Shown one piece after another: positions 20,801-30,070 of a DNA stretch of 64,000 nt; positions within the stretch are counted from its first letter, which is position 1; each line of letters begins with the position of its first letter. Source of the DNA: Synechococcales cyanobacterium CRU_2_2. Lineage in GTDB: Bacteria > Cyanobacteriota > Cyanobacteriia > PCC-9006 > JAAUQQ01. The stretch spans positions 1 through 64,000 of the forward strand of contig JAAUOP010000006.1 in assembly GCA_012034805.1 (NCBI GenBank). The letters run 5' to 3'. A program made the translations under genes and the position numbers. The notes below the pieces were generated by a model. That model did not search any database and was not told where the DNA came from. It saw only the letters and a list, made by a program, of their open reading frames with translations.

Positions 20801-21542
20801 GATTGTTGCGGGTATCGGCTTTTGCACCTAACAATGCACCGAATTCGTTAGACTCTCCAAAGGTGGAAATCCCGCCATGAACCCCGATCAGCGCCCCCCC
20901 ATTGCGGACATAATTCGTAAGGGCTGAGACTTGAGTTGGGTTATCGCTGGTGCCGATGGAGTTTAAAGCGATCACCGCATCATACTGGGCCAAGTTTGTG
21001 GGAGTTAAGGCATTGAAGTCTTGGGTGTCAGTCACCCGCCAACCGTTTTCTTGTCCGAATTCGTTGATCAGGGCAATCCCTTCGTCAATGCTGTCGTGAC
21101 GAAAACCCGTGGTTCCATGAAAAATCAGAATGGATTCGGGCTGGCTGCCGATGGGTGGCGTCGCATTATCAGAAATTCTTAGGTAGTCGAAGTTCGCTCC
21201 ACTACTGCCATTTGCGGTTAGACGGATCGTATTAGGTCCGGCGTTGAAATTGACAGACAGACTGACAAAATTCCAGTTTGACCAACTGTCCGTGCTACCA
21301 AAATTAAGATTTTGATTGACCGTCTCTCCGTTGAGACTAAAAGAAAGCGGGCGGTTTTTTTCGCCTAAAGCATAGCGCCAGGATAAGCCATAGGAGCCAG
21401 CCTGGGGAGCATTAAATGTCCATTCAATAAAATCATTGGTGGAATTTTGATAATCCACAAATGTGCCTTGGGCACCAGTATGGTTGGAGGCAATTTGGGG
21501 GCCTTGAAATCGTGCAGCTTCCGCTTGCAAGAGAGTATCCAT
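17899..21542 (-). CDS. Very large ThuA / malectin / glucose-dehydrogenase-like protein (frameshifted)
   Basis: Read through one frameshift this is a protein of about 1215 residues. In order it has a CBM6/35-like carbohydrate-binding domain (residues 1-130), a ThuA-like flavodoxin-fold domain (about 140-360; ILIFHGTTGFRHDSIDEG and GHDEHLYEG), two malectin-like domains (about 375-510 and 535-680), a Big/Ig-like segment and a C-terminal six-bladed glucose/sorbosone dehydrogenase-type propeller (GLVFDPQDPKTLWIT, YGKGIRNAYDLVWHSNG). The parts suggest binding or turnover of polysaccharide outside the cell. There is no classical signal peptide. The two ORFs join if one C is restored in the C4 run at 19880-19883 (RGGYGWITETSVGRTPVPV). 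Confidence 0.8.
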
Positions 21543-21961
21543 AGCAATCTTTTGGCGTGGCTTGTAAGGTTTGGTCGAAGCGGGTGACCGAAGCGGATGA
21601 TCGAGTCTTTCGATCGCAGCTTCTGGTGGATGCTGATACTAGAGGATGCGTGATGACAGATACGCTCTCCAGTCGCGTCACGTCCAAACTCGTGGAAACC
21701 GGGCGCTGAGGCTATGATACTATCGTTTTTAACTGTTGCACGAGGGTTATTGTGGGTGTTGAGGCGATCGCCAAAGTCTCAACTAAGAATATTTTCTGGA
21801 ATATTTTTCTGAGATATTTTTTGGAATATTCGTGCAATATCCTTTCCTGAGACTCTTTCTTTAATCTCAAGATTACCCCAATCAAAAAGCTGAACTATTC
21901 CATAGAATTCAGCTTTTTGATTCTCAGATCTATCTTAATGTCTTAGGGTTTTGAAAGGATG
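21543..21961. other. Intergenic region with a strong hairpin
   Basis: This region separates two minus-strand genes. Apart from the inverted repeat at 21880-21922 it is A+T-rich with a purine/pyrimidine-biased stretch (21770-21870, repeated GAATATTTT-like words) and no ORF. Confidence 0.5.
21880..21922 (-). terminator. Perfect 15-bp hairpin, probable terminator of the beta-propeller gene
   Basis: The arms AATCAAAAAGCTGAA (21880-21894) and TTCAGCTTTTTGATT (21908-21922) are exact reverse complements around a 13-nt loop. The hairpin starts 40 bp after the stop codon of the minus-strand gene that ends at 21962. There is no long U-run after the stem, but the stem itself contains T5, so termination could work in either direction. 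Confidence 0.6.
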
Positions 21962-23935
21962 CTACAAAGTCGTAGCGAAAATGTCCGAACTCTCTGTCAC
22001 TGCCTGTAGTGCTAAAGACTCCCACTTCGTTGTGTTGACGGGCCAAATTGGATTCGTCGCACCTTGAATTGTGACATCATCGATCAATGCTAAGGTTTTT
22101 ATGTCGTGAACCGTAATGCGATTGCCGGAAATCGCATACAGATCGTCATCGATCACTAAGCTCCGACGAATCCTTTCTCCATCATGCCGAATATCACCAA
22201 CCACCTTAAACCCATCCTGAGCATCAACATCAAACACCCGCAATCCCTGACCACCAACAGAACTTTGAAACGGAATTGCCAGAGTATCAAACTTAGGATA
22301 GTAGCCGACGGCTTGCTGATCCCACTGAGCTTCAGAGCCACTATATTGCCCTTCAAATAGATAGCTATCCACCTCCTTGGGCTGACTCAAATTTTGCACA
22401 TCAAACAGCGATAGTTTTAGGCCGCGCACGCGCCCCGAAGCATCTGCATCCCGGCCCACTCCGAGAACTTGCTTGCGCCCTTCATTTTCAATCACCTGCA
22501 AATACTCGGAAAAGCCAGGCAGCTTGACTTCGCCCGCAATCTTAGGCTTACTCGGTTGACTCAAATCTAGTGAAAAGAACGGATCAACCTGCTCAAATGT
22601 GACCAGAAACCCATAATTATCCTGAAAACGTGCCGACCGAATCGTCTCGCCGGGGGCGATATTGTTAATGCTGCCGATAGTCTCTAGATTTTGACCTTTC
22701 TGCGCCAAAACAAACAAATCATTGCGGGCCTGCTGGCCAAACCCCTGGGTGGTTGCGACACGTAAAAAGCCCTTTTCCTCATCCACCGAGAATGGGTCTA
22801 GCACTCGACCTGCAACCTCACCCCGCGCCACCCAGTCGAGTGAATCCAGATCAACCTTCAAGATACCAGTCTTGCCGCTGTCCCACCAATCGTTCCGTAA
22901 CAGGTAGAGATTATCTTGGGACATGTACAGATTGCCCACATTGTTGGCAGGCAGACCGATCGACTTATCAGGACCAGGACGCTTGTCATCCACATCAAAC
23001 ACGGAGACCGAAGCCATATTGTAGGGCTTGTCATCGAGGGGCTTATAGATGTCGGTGGCTCGGTTGAGCAAACCTTTTTTAAGTTCTTTTCCTTGGCCAT
23101 CCACAGTTATAAAGCTTGGCAACGCTAGCGTTAGTTCTTTACCCTGAATTCGTTTTAGATACGCCTGCTTTGTTTCGTATTGATAACTTTGATTTGGGTT
23201 CGGAAATGCAATCTTCGCTGAACTTACACTTCCGTTTATCCAAGCAGGACGCGATTCCGGCGCAGGCAAACCAAAGGTGTCCTGGGTCGCGACATAAACC
23301 TTGTCACCCACGGCACGGGACGATAGCAGCATGCCATCGAGCTTCGAAGTCTCCTCAATCCGAATGGCATAGGGATTAGAAATATCAAAAACACTGACAT
23401 TGACCGTTGGTTGGTCGGAAAGGTTGCTCCGATAAGAACCGAAGTAGGTATAGAAGAAGTTGGGACTCGTCGAAACGATAGTCAGCTTATCTCCGTAGAG
23501 ATAAGCTCCTTCAATATTGCCCAGATCTTGCAGGCTCTTTTGCGAGGTCACTTTTATCTCTTTTGGATTGCGTGTATCGACAATCGTCAGAGTTTGATTC
23601 TCAACTTGATAGATAAACTTGCCATCTGTTTCAACCAAATCAGCTTCGTCTACCCCTATTTCTTGGGTATTGGTTTGAGAAAAATCTCGACTGCTGGAGC
23701 CTCCAGAAGCATTGCCTGTGAAAAAGGATGGGGTGGCCCCATCTTGCACCTGAGTCCCAAAGTTAATTGCTAGAAATTGAGGGGTACTACCCTTCAGATA
23801 ATAAGGGGGATAGTAGGTGACAGGTTTGCCAAATAGGGACGCGTATTGATTTTGTGCGGATTCGACCAAATAGGATTTGAGTTGACTTTCTGAGCCGAAT
23901 CGTTCAATCGTCGGATAGGAGCTATTTTGAGCCAT
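21962..23935 (-). CDS. Beta-propeller domain protein (secreted C-terminal propeller family)
   Basis: The 657-residue product matches the bacterial/archaeal family with the signature FSQTNTQEIGVDEADLVETD, which opens the propeller. DGKFIYQVENQTLTIVD, repeated D-x-D/G blade ends and VVGDIRHDGERIRRSLVIDD follow. These are usually surface or secreted proteins of unknown function. This copy lacks an obvious signal peptide and starts MAQNSSYPTIERFG. It follows the 504-residue exported protein gene on the same strand after 118 bp. Confidence 0.85.
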   Translation of the reverse strand: MAQNSSYPTIERFGSESQLKSYLVESAQNQYASLFGKPVTYYPPYYLKGSTPQFLAINFGTQVQDGATPSFFTGNASGGSSSRDFSQTNTQEIGVDEADLVETDGKFIYQVENQTLTIVDTRNPKEIKVTSQKSLQDLGNIEGAYLYGDKLTIVSTSPNFFYTYFGSYRSNLSDQPTVNVSVFDISNPYAIRIEETSKLDGMLLSSRAVGDKVYVATQDTFGLPAPESRPAWINGSVSSAKIAFPNPNQSYQYETKQAYLKRIQGKELTLALPSFITVDGQGKELKKGLLNRATDIYKPLDDKPYNMASVSVFDVDDKRPGPDKSIGLPANNVGNLYMSQDNLYLLRNDWWDSGKTGILKVDLDSLDWVARGEVAGRVLDPFSVDEEKGFLRVATTQGFGQQARNDLFVLAQKGQNLETIGSINNIAPGETIRSARFQDNYGFLVTFEQVDPFFSLDLSQPSKPKIAGEVKLPGFSEYLQVIENEGRKQVLGVGRDADASGRVRGLKLSLFDVQNLSQPKEVDSYLFEGQYSGSEAQWDQQAVGYYPKFDTLAIPFQSSVGGQGLRVFDVDAQDGFKVVGDIRHDGERIRRSLVIDDDLYAISGNRITVHDIKTLALIDDVTIQGATNPIWPVNTTKWESLALQAVTESSDIFATTL

Positions 23936-24053
23936 TTTTCATATTCTCCTGGAGAAGAAGGGCACTGAGCCAGTATTCCCCAGAAGACTTAAAAAGGTCT
24001 GCCAATTCGGCATTTTCTCGGTCTGAGTGGTTGCGAGCTGGCGCGTTTTTGGG

Positions 24054-25568
24054 TTACTGCCCCCGCAAGCGTGACCAAAGTCGAAACACATCCCAACGCG
24101 ATCGCCCCGTGTTCTCCTCATTCCGGCTCCAAAAATCACTCCACCAGCCGGGAGGCTCGTCCTTGGAGCCGTCGTATTCGGTTGGGCGATTCGTGTCGCC
24201 ACTGGTGACGAGGCTGCCCACGTAGTCCCCTTCTGAATAGACTTTGCTGATTTGATCCTGGATGTGCTGCATGTCCTGCTCGGACACAACACCATTGCTG
24301 GTGGCTTTATAGAATTGAACCGTGGCGCGGATTGGGAAACGGGGGTCACGTTCGATTGCCAACTGATCAATCTCCGTAAACGGCCCTTCCACTTCCCCGT
24401 GGCCAATCACCGCGGCTTCGACATCACTGCTTGGGGCTGTGGTCATGGGCGCAGATTGGGGCATGGCTTCTGATAGAACCATGTTGTTACCTAGGGCGGC
24501 GCGGGGTTGCTCTTTTTGTTTGAGGGGTACTTGTATTAGCAAGACCATGTTGAGCCCTTCGGCTTCTGTAGCCTTGGGGGTATCGGCTCCACTGCGATCG
24601 CCCGATGGACTTAAGTCACGATTAAAATCGCTGAGGCGCTGGCCAGTGAGGCTGGTGCGATCGCCATTTTTATTAAAAAACAACCGTTGCCCCCAGGTCA
24701 TCCCTGCCTCAAAGCCATCTCGGGTATTGTCAATCACCGTTACACTCGTTCCCTCGCGTGTCGCCAAAATTGTGAGCACGGCGGGATTCTCTTGATAGGA
24801 CTGGTAGTTGAACAACACCGGATTAAACGTCGCTTCGCCGGTCTTTGGGATGGGCAAAAATGCGGCTTGGGCACTGACTAGGGCATGGCTATCGCGGGGA
24901 GCGAGCAGGGATTTTTGCTGACCTTTCCACGACTTGGGCTCATGCAAATATTTGCGCAGATCGCCCAGCAACTCTCGCACCGAAACCCGCTCGAGTGCTT
25001 TTCCCTTTTCATTGCCGACCAGCACAAAGAATTTATCCAGATCGACATCAGCGGTTTCGTCGGAAAAGTTGGGATGACGGATCACGGGCATGAGACTCAG
25101 GTTGTATTGCCCACTGCTAGGGTCACGCTGCTGCACCTGAATGGTCATGTCACTGATATTTGGCCCCACGGCGGAGTTTTTGTAGCGACCGGTGTCTTCC
25201 CACGTGACGTTGAGAATATTCAGACCGAAGCGTTGGGCGAGGCGTTGGGCGGCGCTGTCGTTGACGAGATTTACCGTTTTTTGGATGACATTGCGGTATT
25301 GCTGCGATCGCTCGGCTCGGCTTGGGTCGGTGGGCACTGGCTCTGCTGGGTCGCTAGAGGTATTGGATTCGGCATTGGGGTCGGCATTGGATTCGGCATT
25401 GGCCCCAGGACTGGCTTCAAGATCATCCTTCGCGCCCTTAGTATCCAGGATTCCCCAGGTTTGTGCGAGGCTTGGAGCTGCGGTGGCTGGGGGGGTGAGG
25501 GCGATCGCCGCACTGGTGATGGCGGTGGCGATCGTCACCAGTAAGCCCAGGGAGAAGGTGGATTTCAT
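24054..25568 (-). CDS. Exported protein of unknown function, 504 residues
   Basis: I do not recognise a named domain. A signal peptide is clear (MKSTFSLGLLVTIATAITSA, then AIALTPPATAAP with an AxA-like cleavage site). A low-complexity linker of Asn-Ala-Glu-Ser/Asp-Pro units encoded by imperfect 15-18 bp repeats (about 25370-25420) follows. The remainder, about residues 70-500, looks like a folded alpha/beta domain with SVRELLGDLRKYLHEPKSWK and VTVIDNTRDGFEAGMTWGQR. The protein is probably periplasmic or thylakoid-lumenal. It may be cotranscribed with the downstream beta-propeller gene. Confidence 0.6.
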   Translation of the reverse strand: MKSTFSLGLLVTIATAITSAAIALTPPATAAPSLAQTWGILDTKGAKDDLEASPGANAESNADPNAESNTSSDPAEPVPTDPSRAERSQQYRNVIQKTVNLVNDSAAQRLAQRFGLNILNVTWEDTGRYKNSAVGPNISDMTIQVQQRDPSSGQYNLSLMPVIRHPNFSDETADVDLDKFFVLVGNEKGKALERVSVRELLGDLRKYLHEPKSWKGQQKSLLAPRDSHALVSAQAAFLPIPKTGEATFNPVLFNYQSYQENPAVLTILATREGTSVTVIDNTRDGFEAGMTWGQRLFFNKNGDRTSLTGQRLSDFNRDLSPSGDRSGADTPKATEAEGLNMVLLIQVPLKQKEQPRAALGNNMVLSEAMPQSAPMTTAPSSDVEAAVIGHGEVEGPFTEIDQLAIERDPRFPIRATVQFYKATSNGVVSEQDMQHIQDQISKVYSEGDYVGSLVTSGDTNRPTEYDGSKDEPPGWWSDFWSRNEENTGRSRWDVFRLWSRLRGQ

Positions 25569-25805
25569 GGTGCGCTAGGATTAGTCTATGGCTGATGGTC
25601 TACGGCCCCACTCTAGAGGGAGTTTGGCAATGCAAAACCTGGGTTTCTATTTTTGAAACAGCGGGCTGTCGTCACCGATCGCTGGGCAGAGTCTCTTTAC
25701 GAAGCACAAAAACTTTGACCAACATGGGTTAGCGCTGCGCTAACCCATCCTAAGACCGAGGTGGAGGCGAGTTATATTAGGGGCAACTGATTAGGGGCAA
25801 CCGTC

Positions 25806-26609
25806 ATGTATCAACCCTTAGGCTACGGGCCGGATGGCCCACTGCCGCCATCACAAACATTGCCGACAATGTACGATTTGCCCAGTGAGTCTGCGGGGGA
25901 GCCAGGATTGCCGGATTTGTTTCACTTGAGCCAGCCGCGTTTGCTGGATGAAACGCTGCTGTCGCCCACCTATCCCGGAGACCAGCGGTTTACAGCAAGC
26001 GATCTTAATCTCTATTACGATGCCCGCCATTCACTCTGGCACAAGCGTCCGGATTGGTTCCTCGTGCTCGGCATTGCACCCGCTTCAAACCAAGCGGAGC
26101 TGCGGCTGAGTTATGTTATGTGGCAGGAAGCCGTGGCACCGTTTTTGGTCGTCGAGTTGTTGTCACCGGGAACGGCGGATGAGGATTTAGGCAAGACATT
26201 GCGGGAGGTGAACCGACCGCCGACGAAATGGCAAGTGTATGAGCAAGTGTTGCGGGTGCCCTATTATGTGGTGTTCGATCGATATGAGTCACAGTTTCGG
26301 TTGTTTGGCATGAGGGGGATGCGGTACGAAGCCATTGAGTTGGTGGGCGAGCGGTTTTGGTTTGAGGAGCTGGATCTGGGCTTGGGGGTTTGGTCTGGGG
26401 TGTATGCGGGAACCGATGGGCGATGGTTGCGGTGGTATGACGCGGCGGGGGATTGGGTTGCAACGCAGGAGGAGCGGGCCGAGTCTGAGCGGGAGCGGGC
26501 CGAGTCGGAGCGGGTGAGGGTCGAACAGGTGATGGCGGAGTTGGCGGTGGAGCGAGAGCGGGCTGAGCGTCTGGCGGCAAGGTTGCGGGAGCTGGGAATT
26601 GAGGAATGA
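25806..26609 (+). CDS. Uma2 family endonuclease-like protein with coiled-coil tail
   Basis: The Uma2 core is present: RPDWFLVLGI, then PFLVVELLSPGTADEDLG, VYEQVLRVPYYVVFDRYES and LRWYDAAGDWV. The C-terminal 50 residues are a regular heptad-like run (ERAESERERAESERVRVEQV) ending LAARLRELGIEE, typical of cyanobacterial Uma2 proteins. The run is encoded by near-identical short repeats at 26480-26530. This is one of four Uma2 genes in the window. The ATG at 25806 starts MYQPLGYGPDGPLPP. Confidence 0.85.
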   Translation: MYQPLGYGPDGPLPPSQTLPTMYDLPSESAGEPGLPDLFHLSQPRLLDETLLSPTYPGDQRFTASDLNLYYDARHSLWHKRPDWFLVLGIAPASNQAELRLSYVMWQEAVAPFLVVELLSPGTADEDLGKTLREVNRPPTKWQVYEQVLRVPYYVVFDRYESQFRLFGMRGMRYEAIELVGERFWFEELDLGLGVWSGVYAGTDGRWLRWYDAAGDWVATQEERAESERERAESERVRVEQVMAELAVERERAERLAARLRELGIEE

Positions 26610-26652
26610 GTGTCTGGACTAGGAAATATTGGTTTCCCCAACAAATTGATCG

Positions 26653-26736
26653 GTAGGGGTTGGCATTTCTGACCTTCAGGGCATTCCTGAAGGGGTGTTG
26701 AGGCGCATCCCAAATTCTGCTTTGGGGGCGGGATTG
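26653..26736. repeat. Dispersed REP-like repeat (copy B) directly upstream of the RAYT gene
   Basis: The block order matches the element at 1795-1875. It contains a perfect hairpin, CCTTCAGG and CCTGAAGG around GCATT, followed by TTGAGGCGCATCCCAAAT. It ends about 16 bp before the transposase start codon. RAYT transposases are normally flanked by the palindromic REP elements they mobilise, so this is a candidate for the cognate element. Confidence 0.6.
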
Positions 26737-26751
26737 CATGAAGAGCGAATC

Positions 26752-27503
26752 ATGCGCAAAATTCGTTCTTTCCTTTCTGGGTATTGTTATCACACAACCG
26801 TTCGGTGTAACAATCGAGATTTTTGTTGACTCGATCCCATTGTCGGGAGGTGTTGCTGTATGCGATCGAACAATGCAAGGCGAAGTATGAGTTTAAGCTT
26901 TATGGCATCTGCATTATGAGTAATCATGTGCATTATTTGATGCAGCCGCTGGTGCCGAAGGAGATGCCGAAGATTATGCATTTCCTCAATTGGTATAGTG
27001 CGATGTGTTTTAACCGGATGTTGAATCGGACGGGCCATTTTTGGGAGAAGCGGTACCATGCGGTGGGTTTTCCGGAAGATGACCAGCGGCGGGCGTTGAA
27101 TACGTTGCGCTATATCCATGCGAATCCGAAGGCGGCGGGGATGCAGCGGGGCTTTTTCTACGATTTCAGCAATTATGGCAGTTATGAGCGGTTGACGCAG
27201 GATGGGTTGACGGAGTGGCATCCGGCCTTCTTGTCAATGGCAGCGACGTTGGAGTTGTGTGCGGCAGCGTATCGGAGGTTTTGTGAGCGGTATCAACCGA
27301 AGCCGAAGTCGGAGCGGAGAAGCCATTGGGGGAGCAAATTGTTGGCGAGGATTGTCGCAGAGCGGCGGGCGAGGCGACGAAAGTACAAAATTAGCCCCGG
27401 ACAAAAATCGCTTTGGGAGGATTGGGATGAACCGTTTGAGGAAATAAAAAATGTTGCCGAAAAATTTAAGGCAGCGAATCAATTTCCTCCCTATCCTAAA
27501 TAA
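26752..27503 (+). CDS. REP-associated tyrosine transposase (RAYT, Y1_Tnp family; frameshifted)
   Basis: This single-strand transposase family has a HUH nuclease core. HVH is seen in GICIMSNHVHYLMQPL, and the family motif LNTLRYIHANPKAAGM follows. The N-terminal piece MRKIRSFLSGYCYHTTVRCN lies in another frame from the ATG at 26752. Restoring one T in the T5 run at 26820-26824 gives NNRDFLLTRSHCREVLLYAI and a product of about 250 residues. The long basic C-terminal tail (GSKLLARIVAERRARRRKY) fits DNA binding. The gene is preceded by a REP-like repeat. It may be active or domesticated; no transposon ends other than the repeat are visible. Confidence 0.88.
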
Positions 27504-27625
27504 AAAAATAACCCAAATTTCTATTTTTTTAAGGAGGTGAAAAAGATTGTTGGTGCCAGGTAAAGAAATGCTGGGAGGCTGATTATGCCGTAGAAATTTG
27601 TTCTTGATAAAAGCTTCAAAAATTC

Positions 27626-29983
27626 CTAGGACTGAGTCGTGCTACAGTTCACAAGTCGCTGCGCGAGAGAAGAGAAGCAATAATCGAAGGTATAAAAATC
27701 GATAAAAATCAATCCCCCCGGATTCGGCCGAGGTAATTCTCCCACCGGAGAAAGAGAGGGTGTCTTTTGGAGGTCTGAGTAGTTCACGTATTTTTTTGCT
27801 TGTTTATTCTGCCAACCTACTTTAACGCAAAAACGATCCCAGTCTTTGCCCAAAGACATTGGACTCCCGCATTCCTGCCAAATCTTTTTTTGGACCGAAA
27901 ACCCAAAATGTCCATTGCTGGCTTCTACCCAAAGGCGATCGATCGTCCGTAAGTCTTCACAGGGAAAATTCTCCAAATCCTCCGGGTCAAACCATTGCCC
28001 TTCTTCCTTATTCACCGTCGTAATCATCAGCCGATAGGTTTCTTTATCCGCTGCTTCCCACTCGCCCGCCTTCAGCAGCCTTTCTAGTTCCCCATAGCGA
28101 GACACTTGCACCTTGGGCTTGAGCGCCTCTAGCTTCTGGACAATAGCCGGATTCAAGGTTCGCTTAGTCTCCTGATAACAAGCATAGGCCAAATTATTCG
28201 CCCCTTGCGCCATCGCCGCCTCGATCAATACCGTCGGATCCTTCGCCTGAGCCGCATAGAGCAAAATGGTCTGCCGCCACCAGGATTGATTCTCCCCGTC
28301 GGCATCCGCATCCTTGAGAAACTCATAGAGCAGAACTTCTTGATCAGTCTCTTTAATTTGCCGAGCGGCCAAAAATTCCTGAAAACTCAAATGAGAAAAC
28401 TCATAGCCCTCCAGCCCTTGGCGCACAATCAACTCACTCACATTCACCACCTGCCGCAAAAATTCCTCAGGTGGAATACCCTCGTGGTTTTGTTCCTGTA
28501 AGGTTCTGCTGAGTAACTCCAGCAAGTCCTCTTCCTCAATCAGCCGTTTTTCCTGCCGCATCATCTCCAGCGCAATCGCTTGCAAGACCAATTGCCGCTC
28601 CTCTGGAGACAGGGGCAAAACAATCCCCCTTGCTGCCGGTCGTTTGCGCAACTGCAACGAACAAATATCCTGATAAAGCTCCACCCGCTGACGGGGCAAC
28701 TCTACCCCCGGATCGCTACGGTGATAGGTCGCCAATAGATTTAGCAGCAGCGGATTTTTCGCCAGATCGGCCAGCTCGGGTCGCTCAGGATTGCGGATTT
28801 GTTCCAGCAGACTCTCTGCATTGCGTCTGGCATCCCGCTGTACCTCCGGGGTGCCTCGACCGGCGCGATCGAGCTTTTCCTGGGACAAATACCACTGATG
28901 CACAAACTGGGTTTGTTGATCCGCCGTGAGCGGCCTGACCCACACCTTCGTGCGCAGGGCATCCACCCGCCCAGAATCCTCAAAAATTTCCCGGTAGGCG
29001 GTGGGCCGAGAGGTCAGAATGAACACCGAACGATCGAACTGGCGCATCTGCTGGGTGATCCATTGGCTAAAAATAATCCGCTCGTTTTCTGGAATTTCAT
29101 CAAATCCATCCATCATCACCAGCACCTTACCCCGCGCTAGCATGTCTCGGAACCAATTTTGGGGCAGCTTGGAGAGGCGATCGCGCTCACTATCAATTTC
29201 CGCCATGACCCGCAAATGCTGCTGCATGAACAGATCCGGCAAACTCAAAGGTGACTCCTGGGCGATGTACTTGCGGTATTGCCGCAGGGGCAAGAGGACC
29301 GGAATTAACCCTGGCACATCATACTTGCGGTATTGCTTGGTGCCATAGATATAGGCCAAATGCTTCAGCAACGTTGTCTTGCCAAACCCACCCCAGGCCA
29401 CGATCGCCAACTGTCGATAGGCCGGATTTCGCTCAGCCTCCGCCAGAAAATCCCAAATGCAGTGATGGCGAAGATCCTCTAGATTCTCTGCCGTCTGTCG
29501 CCTGCGCTGAAACCCAACCGCCACCGCGCTCGAATCTAGCTCCAACGGGACAAACACTTGCTCCAGCATGGGCGTCATGATGCGATCGCGCTTGCCCATT
29601 CCCTCGGATTTATAATCCCGACAATCTAATGCCTGACAGAGCAAATAGGCATCCTCTGCCCGCGAGACCTTGGCAAAAAGCTGGTCAATCCCGCCATCGA
29701 TCGCCTGGTCGATCGCCTCATCAATGCGCTTACCAGTGTTCTCCAAGCGCCGCCGATTGCCTGCATCCACGGGCTTTAGCAAACTGGCTCCGTAGGTGAT
29801 GCCCAAACCGATTCCGGCGGAGGCGATCGCCTGGGGAATATCGCTCTCCTTAAACAATGACCAAAATGCCCCAAACCCTCCTGCCCCGACGCCCCCAGTC
29901 ATCAGCACTTTGGCCAAAATGCCTCCCAGCTTGTCTGGCAACGACTCTGGCTGTGGCGACTGATCGGGCGGAGGATTCGACAT
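27626..29983 (-). CDS. NACHT NTPase fused to a C-terminal GUN4 domain
   Basis: This protein of 785 residues has, in order, two short hydrophobic segments (about 22-45 and 50-68) that could anchor or insert in a membrane, a NACHT-type STAND NTPase (Walker A WGGFGKTTLL at 197-206; Walker B KVLVMMDGFDE at 286-296), helical arms ending in a sequence like other NACHT proteins (YEFSHLSFQEFLAARQI), and a GUN4 domain (about 630-750; GEWEAADKETYRLM, FPCEDLRTIDRLWVEASNGH, FGFSVQKKIW). GUN4 binds porphyrins and activates Mg-chelatase, so the fusion suggests a tetrapyrrole- or light-linked switch. The extreme C-terminus diverges from GUN4. No effector domain is seen. Its downstream neighbour is the RAYT gene, which is convergent. 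Confidence 0.88.
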   Translation of the reverse strand: MSNPPPDQSPQPESLPDKLGGILAKVLMTGGVGAGGFGAFWSLFKESDIPQAIASAGIGLGITYGASLLKPVDAGNRRRLENTGKRIDEAIDQAIDGGIDQLFAKVSRAEDAYLLCQALDCRDYKSEGMGKRDRIMTPMLEQVFVPLELDSSAVAVGFQRRRQTAENLEDLRHHCIWDFLAEAERNPAYRQLAIVAWGGFGKTTLLKHLAYIYGTKQYRKYDVPGLIPVLLPLRQYRKYIAQESPLSLPDLFMQQHLRVMAEIDSERDRLSKLPQNWFRDMLARGKVLVMMDGFDEIPENERIIFSQWITQQMRQFDRSVFILTSRPTAYREIFEDSGRVDALRTKVWVRPLTADQQTQFVHQWYLSQEKLDRAGRGTPEVQRDARRNAESLLEQIRNPERPELADLAKNPLLLNLLATYHRSDPGVELPRQRVELYQDICSLQLRKRPAARGIVLPLSPEERQLVLQAIALEMMRQEKRLIEEEDLLELLSRTLQEQNHEGIPPEEFLRQVVNVSELIVRQGLEGYEFSHLSFQEFLAARQIKETDQEVLLYEFLKDADADGENQSWWRQTILLYAAQAKDPTVLIEAAMAQGANNLAYACYQETKRTLNPAIVQKLEALKPKVQVSRYGELERLLKAGEWEAADKETYRLMITTVNKEEGQWFDPEDLENFPCEDLRTIDRLWVEASNGHFGFSVQKKIWQECGSPMSLGKDWDRFCVKVGWQNKQAKKYVNYSDLQKTPSLSPVGELPRPNPGGLIFIDFYTFDYCFSSLAQRLVNCSTTQS

Positions 29984-30070
29984 CAGACTTCCAGGAGAGA
30001 CAAACTCAGTCAGTCTTATTCTACAAGTCTCACAAACTGGATTTCTGAAAGAGCCACTTGCAAGATTTGC

